Notes: generated from the letters alone by a model not told the origin. A stretch of 64,000 nucleotides of DNA from Putridiphycobacter sp045110285 (GCA_045110285.1 JBGCGA010000047.1:1-64000); one strand, 5' to 3'. Counted from the stretch's first letter, positions 1 to 8,417 are shown. Translations and numbers: made by a program.

Positions 1-719
1 GCTCTTGGATGTAAGCCCCCATTAATCCAACTTAATGATTGTCCGTTAACCTGGTTACGCCATGTTTTTGGATCATGTTGTTTTATTCCATCTAAAGTAC
101 CATCAGTAATCCATTCTTTCAACCATTCTTCATGGCGTTCCATTGGTAAAAACCAATGGCTCGTTTCTTTTAAAGTTGGCGTTTTTCCACTTAAGGTTGA
201 TTTTGGGTTTATTAATTCGGTTGGACTTAAGGCTGCTCCGCATTTTTCGCATTGATCGCCATAAGCACCTGCATTTTTGCAGTTAGGACAATCTCCTGTT
301 ACGTATCTGTCTGCTAAAAACTGATTATATTCTTCGTCGTAAAACTGCTCAGTTGTTTGCTTCGTAAACGATTCATTCTTGCTCAATACTTTAAAATAAT
401 CTTGTGCCGTTTCGTGATGAATGGGCTTTGATGTCCGAGAATAAATATCAAATGAAATATCAAAATCAGTAAATGCTTTACTATTAATTCCATGATATTT
501 ATCTACAATTTCTTGAGGCGTTGTTCCCTCTTTTTTAGCACGGAGTGTAATAGCAGCACCATGCTCGTCACTTCCACAAACAAACAAAACTTCTTCTTTT
601 TTCATTCTCAGAAAGCGAACAAATATATCTGCTGGCAAATAAACCCCTGCAATATGTCCTAAATGCAATGGCCCATTTGCGTATGGGAGGGCGGCGGTTA
701 CTGTAAATTTATCACTCAT
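1..719 (-). CDS. metG: Methionine--tRNA ligase, N-terminal part (runs off the window)
   Basis: Charges tRNA-Met with methionine in the cytoplasm. Only the first 239 residues are inside the window; the 3' part lies beyond base 1. Visible are the class I HIGH signature (HLGH, residues 19-22, after YANGPLHLGH), the Rossmann stretch with CGSDEHG (48-54), and a zinc knuckle with cysteines 144, 147, 157 and 160. The KMSKS loop would lie outside. The start is the ATG whose complement is at 717-719; a -33/-7 promoter pair lies just upstream at 741-772. Divergent from the S66 peptidase gene. Identification is secure. Confidence 0.97.
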   Translation of the reverse strand, partial: MSDKFTVTAALPYANGPLHLGHIAGVYLPADIFVRFLRMKKEEVLFVCGSDEHGAAITLRAKKEGTTPQEIVDKYHGINSKAFTDFDISFDIYSRTSKPIHHETAQDYFKVLSKNESFTKQTTEQFYDEEYNQFLADRYVTGDCPNCKNAGAYGDQCEKCGAALSPTELINPKSTLSGKTPTLKETSHWFLPMERHEEWLKEWITDGTLDGIKQHDPKTWRNQVNGQSLSWINGGLHPR

Positions 720-740
720 TATTGTGCTAACTATTTTGAA

Positions 741-772
741 CAAAAATACTAAAAGGATTTGGTGGAATTCAA
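741..772 (-). promoter_or_regulatory. Promoter of metG (-33 TTG, -7 TATTTTTG)
   Basis: On the minus strand TTG (complement of 770-772) is followed after 21 nt by TATTTTTG (complement of 741-748), matching the Bacteroidota housekeeping consensus TTG-N19-21-TAnnTTTG. Transcription would start about 15-20 nt before the metG ATG. The element lies inside the upstream extension of the opposite S66 reading frame, which argues that the extension is not coding. Confidence 0.6.
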
Positions 773-795
773 ATCCAATTGTATTTTTAGCATAC

Positions 796-1665
796 ATGAG
801 TAAAAATATCAGAATTGTATCTCCTGCAAAGGCTATTTCGATTAACTTAATTGAAAATGCTGTAAAGCTTTTATCTGATGCCGGACATCAGGTTTCTATT
901 GGAAAATATACAAATGGGAACCATAATTACTTTTCAGGGTTGCAACAAGAACGATTAGTAGACTTTCAAAATGCTATTGATGATCCTTCAGTTGACATCA
1001 TTTTATGTGCAAGAGGTGGCTATGGATGCATTCAAATCATAGACGAATTAGATTTTTCATCCCTTCATGGAAAAGAAAAAATAATCGTTGGATTCAGCGA
1101 CGTAACTGTTTTTCACATGCATTGTCATGCACTTGGACTACAAACGATTCACGCTACTATGCCATTAAATTTTGCCAACAATTCTGAAGCTAGTATTGGT
1201 TCTTTGCTTGATGCCATTAATTGGAAAAGAATTAAATATGAGCTACCTCCAAATAACCAAAACAAAATAGGAATTGCTAAAGGGGAAATTATAGGTGGGA
1301 ATTTAGCTAGTATTCAAACATTAATTGGCACTAATTCAGACTGTGATTTTACAGATAAAATATTATTTATTGAAGACGTAGGTGAATATGTCTATACAAT
1401 TGATAGAATGTTTTGGGGGCTTAAGAAGGCTGGTAAATTAAAACATTTAGCTGGGATGATTATAGGTGGAATGACAAATATTAAGGACACTGAGGTGCCA
1501 TTTGGAAAAAGTTTAGAAGAAGTTGTTCTAAGTCACGTTATAGATTATAACTATCCTGTTTGCTTTGGTTTTCCAGCAGGTCACATTGATGATAATCGAG
1601 CCATTATATTTGGAAAACAATCGGCTTTGCGAGTTAAAAAGAGTATCGTTGTTTTGGAAAATTAA
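796..1665 (+). CDS. S66 family peptidase (LD-carboxypeptidase / MccF-like), cytoplasmic
   Basis: Serine peptidase of family S66, whose members trim the terminal D-Ala from murein tetrapeptides (LdcA) or cleave microcin C-type amides (MccF). The 289-residue protein has the family landmarks: RIVSPA at the N-terminus, RGGYG (73-77), the nucleophile in GFSD (Ser101), the acidic residue in FIEDVGE (Glu193) and the histidine in PAGH (His263). No signal peptide is visible, so it should be cytoplasmic, as LdcA is. The frame is open back to a GTG at 724, but ATG 796 fits the family and leaves the metG promoter free. Its stop shares TTAA 1662-1665 with the next gene. Murein recycling is the likelier role; the substrate is not decided by sequence. 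Confidence 0.88.
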   Translation: MSKNIRIVSPAKAISINLIENAVKLLSDAGHQVSIGKYTNGNHNYFSGLQQERLVDFQNAIDDPSVDIILCARGGYGCIQIIDELDFSSLHGKEKIIVGFSDVTVFHMHCHALGLQTIHATMPLNFANNSEASIGSLLDAINWKRIKYELPPNNQNKIGIAKGEIIGGNLASIQTLIGTNSDCDFTDKILFIEDVGEYVYTIDRMFWGLKKAGKLKHLAGMIIGGMTNIKDTEVPFGKSLEEVVLSHVIDYNYPVCFGFPAGHIDDNRAIIFGKQSALRVKKSIVVLEN

Positions 1666-3302
1666 ACCATTTTAAACCAATTTCTTATTACCATTAATCC
1701 AAACAATACAGCTGACGTTATTGAAACCATAACAAAAATAGATTCATAATCAGAATTACCTCTATCATTACTAATAAAAGCCATTGCAATGGAAAGCAAT
1801 GCCACTAAACCTGTAAAAAAAATCCATTTCATCCGGTCGCTTCTGCGTGCCTGCTTTTCAAAACCTTTTACCTCTACCTCTAATTCACCTTTATTGGCTT
1901 TGGTTAAAAATGAATCAATTTTTCGAGGAATTCCCAGTAAAGTGGTGGCCTGCGATACAATTGAATCTAAAACCAGATTTTTAAAGCCTTCTTTACTTAA
2001 TACCATTTTCTTAATATATGGTTTGATAGTATCTACAGGATTATAGTCGGGAGAAATATTAGCAAAAATAGCTAGTAATAGTACAAGTGACCTTTGCAAA
2101 AGAATCCAATCCTTTGGCACATCAAATGTCTCTGTTAGCTCTCTAAAACTTAGCTCTCTTCTCAGTTCATCAATATTCGAGTTTTTAATCGTGTCATAAT
2201 CCATTTCAGAAAAATTAATCCCACTACTAATAAATTCGTTCATGGCCTCAATCATTTTTTGAGCAGTCCGTTCAGTATCTTTATCTTTTCCTACAAAACC
2301 CATTTTTTGCATAGAACTGAGCACTCTTTCACTATCTTTAGCAACAATGGCTTGTAGAAATTTTGGTATCTCTCTTCTTGTAGTATCTGATAGAATACCT
2401 ACTGCACCAAAATCTAGTAATACAATTTGCCCTGAATTATTCACTAGAATATTTCCTGGATGAGGATCAGCATGATAATATCCGTCAACCAAAAGCATTT
2501 TGCAGTATGCCTCCATCAATTTATTTGAGATATCTTCAGCATCTAAATATGCTTCTTGATACAAATCTTTATTGGTAATTTTTTGACCTTCACAATACTC
2601 TGTCACCAGCACTTTTGACGAGCTAAATTGCGAATAAACATGAGGAATAATAACATTATTATTCTTTTTCAAGTTATTGGCTATTTTTTGCATTGCGGTA
2701 GCCTCATGACAATAATCAAGCTCTTCATTAATCATTATGCGAACCTGTTTGTATATATTATCTATACCATTAACCTTGAAGTATTTACCTGCCAATTTTA
2801 CCAAGTTTTCTATAATTTTAAGGTCTAAATTAGCTAAGTTCTCTATTTGAGGGTGTTGTATTTTAACCGCTACTTTTTGACCCGTTTTCAATTTAGCAAT
2901 ATGCACTTGACCTATTGAGGCTGCTGCAATCGGTTCTTCTGCAAACTCAGAAAAGATGGCTGAAGATGGCTGACCCATTTCTTCTAAAATTGTGGCTTCG
3001 CTATCCGCCGCCGAACTTGCGGGAGCTCGATCTTGTAAGGACTCCAATGCTAAACCATAAGCATCAGGTAAAACATTAGATAAAATGGATAATAACTGCC
3101 CTACTTTGATAAACAGCCCATTTAAAGAAATAATACTGTCTTTTACTTTTTCAGCATTTTTTATATGTTTCTGTTCTAGCTTTTTTTGAAAACTTGAAAC
3201 TGAAAGTAATGGTTTGATTAACTTTAATTTCAAATAAGAGAAAAGGATAGTAAAAGCGGTAAAATATGCTTTCCTTTTTCTTTTGCCTATGCTTAATATC
3301 AT
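1662..3302 (-). CDS. AarF/ABC1/UbiB family atypical protein kinase
   Basis: Member of the ABC1/ADCK/UbiB kinase-like family, whose bacterial members support isoprenoid-quinone synthesis or lipid handling as ATPases. Of 546 residues, the visible marks are the family-specific KxGQ motif (66-69), the Ala-rich nucleotide loop AAAS (126-129), the lysine in VAVKIQ (Lys147), the catalytic HADPHPGN and the metal-binding LLDFGAVG. Two hydrophobic segments close the protein (about 492-512 and 520-540), as usual for membrane-anchored UbiB proteins. It lies 4 nt after the sensor kinase stop, so the two may be co-transcribed. Its target is unknown; in Bacteroidota, which use menaquinone, a direct ubiquinone role is excluded. 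Confidence 0.88.
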   Translation of the reverse strand: MILSIGKRKRKAYFTAFTILFSYLKLKLIKPLLSVSSFQKKLEQKHIKNAEKVKDSIISLNGLFIKVGQLLSILSNVLPDAYGLALESLQDRAPASSAADSEATILEEMGQPSSAIFSEFAEEPIAAASIGQVHIAKLKTGQKVAVKIQHPQIENLANLDLKIIENLVKLAGKYFKVNGIDNIYKQVRIMINEELDYCHEATAMQKIANNLKKNNNVIIPHVYSQFSSSKVLVTEYCEGQKITNKDLYQEAYLDAEDISNKLMEAYCKMLLVDGYYHADPHPGNILVNNSGQIVLLDFGAVGILSDTTRREIPKFLQAIVAKDSERVLSSMQKMGFVGKDKDTERTAQKMIEAMNEFISSGINFSEMDYDTIKNSNIDELRRELSFRELTETFDVPKDWILLQRSLVLLLAIFANISPDYNPVDTIKPYIKKMVLSKEGFKNLVLDSIVSQATTLLGIPRKIDSFLTKANKGELEVEVKGFEKQARRSDRMKWIFFTGLVALLSIAMAFISNDRGNSDYESIFVMVSITSAVLFGLMVIRNWFKMV

Positions 3303-3306
3303 TCTT

Positions 3307-4347
3307 TTATGCTAAATCTAGTGTAAATGAGAACACAGAACCTTCTCCTACAGTGCTATTAACAGAAATATTTTGTTGATGCGCCTCAATAATATGTTTT
3401 ACAATTGGCAATCCTAGTCCAGACCCAGCAATATTGCGTGCTCTACTTTTTTCGACTCTATAAAATCTTTCAAATAGCCTTTCAAAATGCTCCTCTTCAA
3501 TACCTATTCCGTCATCAATAACATCAACTATTAATTTTTTGCGATCTGTTTTACCTATTTTTATGATTGTGCTGCCGTTTTCAATGCCGTACGAAATAGA
3601 ATTAGAAATTAGGTTTATTAAGACTTGTCCAATCTTTCCTTTATCAGCTAAAACGATTGTGGGTTCGTAGCTTGAATCGAGCTTTATTGAAATACCTTTT
3701 AGCTCAGCCTTACTGCTTACAGTATCAAAAATTTCATTAACTAAATCAACAATATCAAATTTTACTAATTTTAGATTGAATCGATTAAATTCAAACTTTG
3801 ATATGCTATCTAGGTCGTCCAATACAGTGGTGATTCTATCCACTCCTTTGCTTGCCTTTTTTAAGAATGACCTGTTTACTGTCTCATCTTCAAGTCCACC
3901 CTCTAGCAAGGTTAATATGTAGCCCTGTATGCTAAATACAGGCGTTTTTAATTCGTGCGCTAAATTTCCCAAAAATTCACGTCTAAAGTTAGCTTGCTCC
4001 TCTAATTTTTCAATTTGCTGTTGTTGATTTTCAGCCCACTCTTCAGTTGTTTTACTTAAGCTATTAAATACTGGCTCAGTCATTTTAACAGGACTTGAAA
4101 ACGCATTTTTACGCTTGCTAATGATTCTATAAATCGATTTTAATTCACGATTTATAAACCGCTCAAGAAAGTAGTAGAGAATTACAAAAGTTAAAATTCC
4201 TATTCCAATTGTTACGCCTAGACCAAACCAAAAAGAAAAAGGAGCATCTGCTAGTAATGAAGCAATAAGTAATAGCAATCCTACTCCGGCCATTAAAACA
4301 GCACTCGCCATTAATACAATATTTATGGGACGGGAGTAAAAAGACAT
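3307..4347 (-). CDS. Membrane sensor histidine kinase (PhoR-like architecture)
   Basis: Two-component sensor kinase of 346 residues. Two transmembrane segments (about 9-33 and 37-61) with almost no periplasmic loop are followed by a linker, a HisKA domain with the phospho-acceptor in LAHELKTP (His131), and an HATPase domain with an N box (NLISNS), G1 (DDGIGI), F box (ERFYRV) and G2 (GSGLGLPIV). The lack of an external sensor domain suggests it reads the membrane or a partner protein. No response regulator lies next to it, so it is an orphan here. It lies between gldD and the UbiB-like kinase on one strand and could be at the end of the gldE-gldD transcript. Confidence 0.88.
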   Translation of the reverse strand: MSFYSRPINIVLMASAVLMAGVGLLLLIASLLADAPFSFWFGLGVTIGIGILTFVILYYFLERFINRELKSIYRIISKRKNAFSSPVKMTEPVFNSLSKTTEEWAENQQQQIEKLEEQANFRREFLGNLAHELKTPVFSIQGYILTLLEGGLEDETVNRSFLKKASKGVDRITTVLDDLDSISKFEFNRFNLKLVKFDIVDLVNEIFDTVSSKAELKGISIKLDSSYEPTIVLADKGKIGQVLINLISNSISYGIENGSTIIKIGKTDRKKLIVDVIDDGIGIEEEHFERLFERFYRVEKSRARNIAGSGLGLPIVKHIIEAHQQNISVNSTVGEGSVFSFTLDLA

Positions 4348-4358
4348 GTGTTACAAGT

Positions 4359-4925
4359 TTACCATTCTATTGTATTAACAAGAGTATCAAAATCAGGTAT
4401 TAGAAAGCTAATTGATGGCTTTAAACTATCATAATTCGGCTTACTGTTGAAATATAACGCTCCTCGTAAAAAATGATGGTTGCTATCAGTCACGTAAAAT
4501 TGATAATTACTAGCCGTATTTCCAATTAATCTGTAGGCTGTACCGTATACATTCTTCATTGGATTTATAATCAATTTTTCATCAATTCCGTCTGCTTTTA
4601 TGCTGTGCTCATACACTAATTTTCTGGCATTTTCTATGTGATACATAAGGCCAGTATCAATTGGAATATAGGTTAAAAAAAGTGTTGCATTTAATCCTTT
4701 GTAGTTTAAGTCAATATTGCACAGTCCTTTACTAGAATCAACTTCAGTATAATCAGCTACTTTAAAACTAAAGTCACACCTGGACACAGTTTTACTGAAA
4801 ACCTTTTTAGGGAAAGAAATTTTCATTGAGCTAATTGGCTTGGGGTACACAGCATCCTCATCTGTACAACCAATAAAGCCAATGATTGCGCCCAAAATGA
4901 GTATCAGCTTACTATGCTTCATCAA
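4359..4925 (-). CDS. gldD: Gliding motility lipoprotein GldD
   Basis: GldD is one of the lipoproteins needed for Bacteroidota gliding and, at least indirectly, for T9SS function. The 188-residue protein has a lipoprotein signal ending at Cys20 (GFIGC). The typical core follows: YPKP after the anchor, CDFSF, NPMKNVYGTAYRLIGNTAS, then FYVTDSNHHFLRGALYF and a terminal W. Its reading frame overlaps the end of gldE by 14 nt, so the pair is translationally linked. The order mutY-ssb-gldE-gldD is the conserved gliding block of the phylum, which makes the assignment firm although the molecular activity of GldD is not known. Confidence 0.93.
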   Translation of the reverse strand: MMKHSKLILILGAIIGFIGCTDEDAVYPKPISSMKISFPKKVFSKTVSRCDFSFKVADYTEVDSSKGLCNIDLNYKGLNATLFLTYIPIDTGLMYHIENARKLVYEHSIKADGIDEKLIINPMKNVYGTAYRLIGNTASNYQFYVTDSNHHFLRGALYFNSKPNYDSLKPSISFLIPDFDTLVNTIEW

Positions 4926-6195
4926 TGATAACTTTAATTCGTTTCAGTTTTCGTTTGTCAGCGGCATCTACAATTAACGTGTAATTATTAAATGAAATTC
5001 TTTCATTTTTTAATAATATTTTGCCAGACTGTTCAGTAATAAACCCTCCCAACGTATCTGCTTCTCCTTTGCTTTCTTCAAATTCGCTCCCGTCAATGTC
5101 TAAAACTTTGTAAAAATCCATTAAAGGCATTTTGGATTCAAACAAATAGGTCCTATCATCTAATTTCGAATAGTTTAAATCTTCAAGGTCAAACTCTTCA
5201 GAAATATCGCCTACAATTTCTTCTAAAACATCCTCTAAAGTTATTAGGCCTGATGTTCCTCCGTATTCATCTACAACGATAGCCATGTGCATTTTTCGTT
5301 CCTGAAAACTTTTCAATAAATCATCAATTTTTTTATTTTCCGGAACATAATAGGGCTCTCGTAATAAATTAAGCCAATTTTCAGGAGCATGATCAATAAA
5401 CGGAATTAGATCTTTTACATATAAAATACCTTTAATGTTATCGAAAGATTCCTCAAAAACAGGTACCCTAGAATAATTGTGTTCTAAAATTAATTCATGT
5501 ATTCTTTCATAAGAGTCATTGACATCAAACGCCACAACATCAACTCTAGACTTCATGATTTGTTTCACATCAGTTTTTCCAAATTTCACAATTCCTTCTA
5601 GGATTTTGTGCTCATCTTCTTTTCCTTCTAGCTCTTTAGTTAATTCAATGGCTTGTTCTAAATCGTCAGATGAAACCGAAACACTTTTCTTTTTACCCAA
5701 ATTACTTAAAACAGAAGTGCCTTTAACTAAGCCAGCTACTAACAAATTGACTGGAAAAACTTTTCCTATTTTAGCCAAAGGAACACCCATTAACAGAGCC
5801 ATTTTCTTTCCGTTTTTTGAAGCATAAACTTTTGGAATAACTTCACCAAACAGCAATATGATAAAAGTGATAGCTACAATATCGATAAACAACTTCCATC
5901 CCTCCGAAATACTTTCTGGTGGAAATAACATAGTGCTTAGATAAGCCGCAATAATTATGATAGAAACATTGATAAAATTATTTGCAATTAATATAGTTGC
6001 TAACAACCGTTTTGGTTTTTCTAATAATGTAATAGTTGTTTTGGCCCTGTCTCCACCATCTTTCTCTATCTCCTCAATATCAATAGGTTTAAGTGAAAAA
6101 AATGCAACTTCCGAACCAGAAACTAGTGCTGATAAAAACAGAAATAGTAATAAAACAGAAATGGAAATGATGATTGGAATTAAATCTGAACTCAT
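4912..6195 (-). CDS. gldE: Gliding motility-associated protein GldE (CNNM/CorC-type membrane protein)
   Basis: Membrane protein of the CNNM/TlyC superfamily, 427 residues. It has an N-terminal DUF21 domain with about four transmembrane segments (residues 8-180, starting with the signature SGSEVAFFSL), a pair of CBS domains (about 205-325, with GGTSGLITLEDVLEEIVGDI), and a C-terminal CorC/HlyC domain (about 335-425). Homologues act in Mg2+/Co2+ efflux; GldE is reported in flavobacteria as a partner or suppressor of gldD. The 14-nt overlap with gldD supports that link. The start is 9 nt before the end of ssb on the same strand, consistent with one operon. Confidence 0.92.
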   Translation of the reverse strand: MSSDLIPIIISISVLLLFLFLSALVSGSEVAFFSLKPIDIEEIEKDGGDRAKTTITLLEKPKRLLATILIANNFINVSIIIIAAYLSTMLFPPESISEGWKLFIDIVAITFIILLFGEVIPKVYASKNGKKMALLMGVPLAKIGKVFPVNLLVAGLVKGTSVLSNLGKKKSVSVSSDDLEQAIELTKELEGKEDEHKILEGIVKFGKTDVKQIMKSRVDVVAFDVNDSYERIHELILEHNYSRVPVFEESFDNIKGILYVKDLIPFIDHAPENWLNLLREPYYVPENKKIDDLLKSFQERKMHMAIVVDEYGGTSGLITLEDVLEEIVGDISEEFDLEDLNYSKLDDRTYLFESKMPLMDFYKVLDIDGSEFEESKGEADTLGGFITEQSGKILLKNERISFNNYTLIVDAADKRKLKRIKVIIDEA

Positions 6196-6204
6196 ATCAC
6201 TATC

Positions 6205-6657
6205 TTAAAATGGAAGATCATCTTCTTCCTCAGCCTTAATATTTTGTTCCATAGGCTGACTAGGATTGTTTTCAACTGATTTAGGGTACGTAGCTTGAGG
6301 ATTTTGATTACCTGAATTTTCAGCTCTTGACAGCATAGTCATATTATCTGCAATTACCTCAGTAGTGTAGCGGGTATTGTTTTTTTCATCTTGCCACGAT
6401 CTTGTTCTAAGCTTTCCTTCAACATAAACTTTCATTCCCTTCTTCAAATAGGTTTCGGTAATTTTAGCCAAACCTCTCCACACCACTATATTATGCCAGT
6501 CTGTAACTTCTCGCTTATCACCAGTATTTTTATCTACATAGGATTCAGAAGTAGCTATCGAAAAATTAGCTACCACTGCTCCATTTTCCAAATGCCTAAC
6601 TTCAGGGTCTTTTCCTAAATTACCTATTAAAATTACTTTGTTTACACTACCAGCCAT
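6205..6657 (-). CDS. ssb: Single-stranded DNA-binding protein
   Basis: Binds single-stranded DNA during replication, recombination and repair. The 150 residues contain the OB fold (about 1-110, beginning MAGSVNKVILIGNLGKDPEVR, with WHNIVVWRGLA and YVEGKLRTRSW), a short Gln/Asn/Pro-rich linker, and the acidic protein-interaction tail EEDDLPF. The open frame extends back to 6732, but that extension overlaps mutY and the family starts at the methionine encoded at 6655-6657. It lies between mutY and gldE, as in many Bacteroidota. Confidence 0.96.
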   Translation of the reverse strand: MAGSVNKVILIGNLGKDPEVRHLENGAVVANFSIATSESYVDKNTGDKREVTDWHNIVVWRGLAKITETYLKKGMKVYVEGKLRTRSWQDEKNNTRYTTEVIADNMTMLSRAENSGNQNPQATYPKSVENNPSQPMEQNIKAEEEDDLPF

Positions 6658-6691
6658 ACTAAATCTGTTTCTACCAAAGCAAAGATAAGAT

Positions 6692-7723
6692 TTATCTTTT
6701 GAAAAAGTCCGACTCACCAATATATCTGACAATTAGCTGGGGTAATGGCAAATCCTCTAAATTATTAATAGAAATGATATCATAATCAACAAATTCAGTC
6801 ATTTGCTCCTGCTCTAAAATCCAGAACTTTGCGTATAAATGTTGATGGGTTAAAATATGTTTCAGTTCTAAGTCAAACCTTGCTCCTTTCACACCAATTC
6901 CATCAACCTCAGCTATTTCAAAAATCGGTTTATTTGACTCTACAACTGGAAAATCATATAAGCCCTGCCAAATTCCACTTCCTGTTCGTTTATTGACTAG
7001 TATTTCTTCACCATTGGAGATCAGGACATAATTTAAATATCTCTTCTTTACTTTTAATATTTTGTTCTTTACTGGAAAATCAGTGACACTCTTCTTTTCG
7101 AAAGCCTCGCAATGAAATTGAACAGGACAGTTATTGCAATCAGGATTTTTTGGCCGACAAACAAGAGCACCTAATTCCATCATGGCCTGATTGTGTTCGC
7201 CAGGATTTTTTCTATCAAGAAGTGATTGTGCCAATTTAAAGAATTCTTTTTTACCACTTGTACTGTTAATAGGCGTATTTATTGCAAACAATCTACTCAA
7301 AACCCTAAATACATTACCATCCACTACTGCATATGGTTCACTATAAGCAAATGATGCAATAGCGGCTGCCGTATATTCGCCTACGCCTTTTAGTTTTATA
7401 ATTTCACTGTAGGTTGAAGGAAAAACACCATCATTATCTGAAGTAATCTGCTTTGCTGCAAAATGTAAATTTCTCGCTCTACTGTAGTAACCAAGCCCTT
7501 GCCAATTTTTAAGCACATGCTCTTGGCTACTTTCGGCCAAAGATTTTACATTTGGGTAGGCTTTAATAAATTTTAAATAGTAAGATGTTCCTTGCACAAC
7601 TTGTGTTTGCTGCATAATTACTTCCGACAACCAAATTCGGTAAGGATCGGAGGTGTGTCTCCAAGGCAAATCACGTTTATTTTTTTTATACCAGTTTTGA
7701 ATTGTATTTGATATACTTACCAC
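6692..7723 (-). CDS. mutY: A/G-specific adenine glycosylase MutY
   Basis: Removes adenine mispaired with 8-oxoguanine. The 343-residue protein shows catalytic Glu34 (SEVIMQQTQV), the helix-hairpin-helix LKGVGEYTAAAI (111-122), catalytic Asp135 in VVDGNV, and the iron-sulfur loop with Cys189, 196, 199 and 205 (spacing C-x6-C-x2-C-x5-C). A C-terminal NUDIX-like 8-oxoG recognition domain spans about 225-340 (VNKRTGSGIWQGLYDFP). It is divergent from the HU gene and the first gene of the mutY-ssb-gldE-gldD block. Confidence 0.97.
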   Translation of the reverse strand: MVSISNTIQNWYKKNKRDLPWRHTSDPYRIWLSEVIMQQTQVVQGTSYYLKFIKAYPNVKSLAESSQEHVLKNWQGLGYYSRARNLHFAAKQITSDNDGVFPSTYSEIIKLKGVGEYTAAAIASFAYSEPYAVVDGNVFRVLSRLFAINTPINSTSGKKEFFKLAQSLLDRKNPGEHNQAMMELGALVCRPKNPDCNNCPVQFHCEAFEKKSVTDFPVKNKILKVKKRYLNYVLISNGEEILVNKRTGSGIWQGLYDFPVVESNKPIFEIAEVDGIGVKGARFDLELKHILTHQHLYAKFWILEQEQMTEFVDYDIISINNLEDLPLPQLIVRYIGESDFFKR

Positions 7724-7780
7724 TTATCACTGTTTTAGAATATTTTGTCTAAAATATTTCTTTTATCTCGAAAAAACGGT

Positions 7781-7788
7781 TATTTTTG
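7781..7788 (+). promoter_or_regulatory. Likely -7 element (TATTTTTG) of the HU gene
   Basis: TATTTTTG matches TAnnTTTG and lies 34 nt before the HU start codon. I see no clear TTG at the expected -33 distance, so the call rests on the -7 element and its position. Confidence 0.4.
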
Positions 7789-7822
7789 TGATTAAATACA
7801 AACGATTAAAAATTAAATAGTT

Positions 7823-8113
7823 ATGACAAAAGCAGACATTGTTAGCAAAGTAGCTAACGAAACTGGGATTGAAAAAGCAGCTGTTTTAGCAACAGTTGAG
7901 TCTTTCATGAAAAACGTAAAAGGTTCACTAGCAAGTGGAACAAATGTTTATTTAAGAGGATTTGGTTCTTTCATTGTAAAGAAAAGAGCTGAGAAAACTG
8001 GAAGAAATATTTCAAAAAATACTTCTATTATAATTCCAGCACACAACATTCCAGCGTTTAAACCTGCAAAAACATTTGTAGAAAACGTAAAAAAGAACGT
8101 GAAAGTAAAATAG
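7823..8113 (+). CDS. HU/IHF family histone-like DNA-binding protein
   Basis: Small DNA-bending nucleoid protein, 96 residues, working as a dimer. The N-terminal helices start MTKADIVSKVANETGIEKAA. The conserved hinge GFGSFIVKKRAEKTGRN leads into the DNA-binding arms, with the family PAHNIPAFKPAKTF (the usual position of the xxPxFKxGK signature) near the end and a Lys-rich tail. It is preceded by a TAnnTTTG element and followed by a good intrinsic terminator at 8167-8198. HU and IHF subtypes cannot be separated here. Confidence 0.95.
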   Translation: MTKADIVSKVANETGIEKAAVLATVESFMKNVKGSLASGTNVYLRGFGSFIVKKRAEKTGRNISKNTSIIIPAHNIPAFKPAKTFVENVKKNVKVK

Positions 8114-8144
8114 TTGTATAACTAAAATACTTTTAGTACATTTG
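8114..8144 (+). promoter_or_regulatory. Promoter (TTG-N20-TACATTTG) for the 30-residue basic protein and RNase E/G
   Basis: TTG at 8114-8116, a 20-nt spacer, and TACATTTG at 8137-8144 form one of the best matches to the Bacteroidota consensus in the window. It lies directly after the HU stop codon but before the terminator at 8167-8198, so its RNA must cross that hairpin before reaching the gene at 8233. Confidence 0.6.
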
Positions 8145-8166
8145 CGCTCTAAAATTTAGCGTAATT

Positions 8167-8198
8167 AAAACTTCCTGAATTTCAGGAAGTTTTTTTTT
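8167..8198 (+). terminator. Intrinsic terminator after HU (possible attenuator)
   Basis: A 9-bp perfect stem (ACTTCCTGA at 8170-8178 pairing with 8182-8190) has a 3-nt loop, flanking A/T pairing and a run of eight or more T. It ends HU transcripts. It could also attenuate the transcript from the promoter at 8114-8144. Confidence 0.75.
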
Positions 8199-8232
8199 AG
8201 ATATATTATTAACAACATAAAAATTATTAGCT

Positions 8233-8325
8233 ATGCCAAGCGGAAAAAAGAGAAAGAGACATAAGATGGCTACTCACAAAAGAAAAAAGAGACTTAGAAA
8301 AAACAGACACAAGAAAAAGAAATAA
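8233..8325 (+). CDS. Conserved 30-residue Lys/Arg-rich protein (probable ribosome- or RNA-associated)
   Basis: A 30-residue reading frame, MPSGKKRKRHKMATHKRKKR then LRKNRHKKKK, with 20 of 30 residues basic (Lys, Arg or His). I recognise this as a small protein widely kept in Bacteroidota immediately upstream of the RNase E/G gene. Its composition resembles tiny ribosomal proteins of the Thx type, so ribosome or RNA binding is a reasonable inference, but I cannot assign a family. It has its own promoter (8114-8144), lies 35 nt after the terminator, and is followed by a hairpin at 8353-8380. Confidence 0.8.
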   Translation: MPSGKKRKRHKMATHKRKKRLRKNRHKKKK

Positions 8326-8352
8326 GTCTTTAATCTTTTGATAATAAAACTA

Positions 8353-8386
8353 ATACTTAGCGACATTTGTTGCTAAGTATTTCTTG
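8353..8386 (+). terminator. Hairpin with T-rich tail after the small basic protein gene
   Basis: ATACTTAGC (8353-8361) pairs perfectly with 8372-8380 over a 10-nt loop, followed by TTCTTGTTTT. It lies between the basic protein gene and RNase E/G and could terminate part of the transcription. The loop is large and the T run interrupted, so strength is uncertain. Confidence 0.45.
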
Positions 8387-8417
8387 TTTTATAAATATTC
8401 ATACAAAATACTACCGA

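Noticed and set aside
724..795. Upstream GTG extension of the first S66 gene
   Set aside because: It adds residues absent from the family and runs across the metG promoter.
6658..6732. 25-residue N-terminal extension of SSB
   Set aside because: It overlaps mutY, and the family begins at MAGSVNKV.
8367..8417. 17-residue N-terminal extension of RNase E/G
   Set aside because: It runs through the hairpin at 8353-8380; MSFELVVDV is the family-like start.
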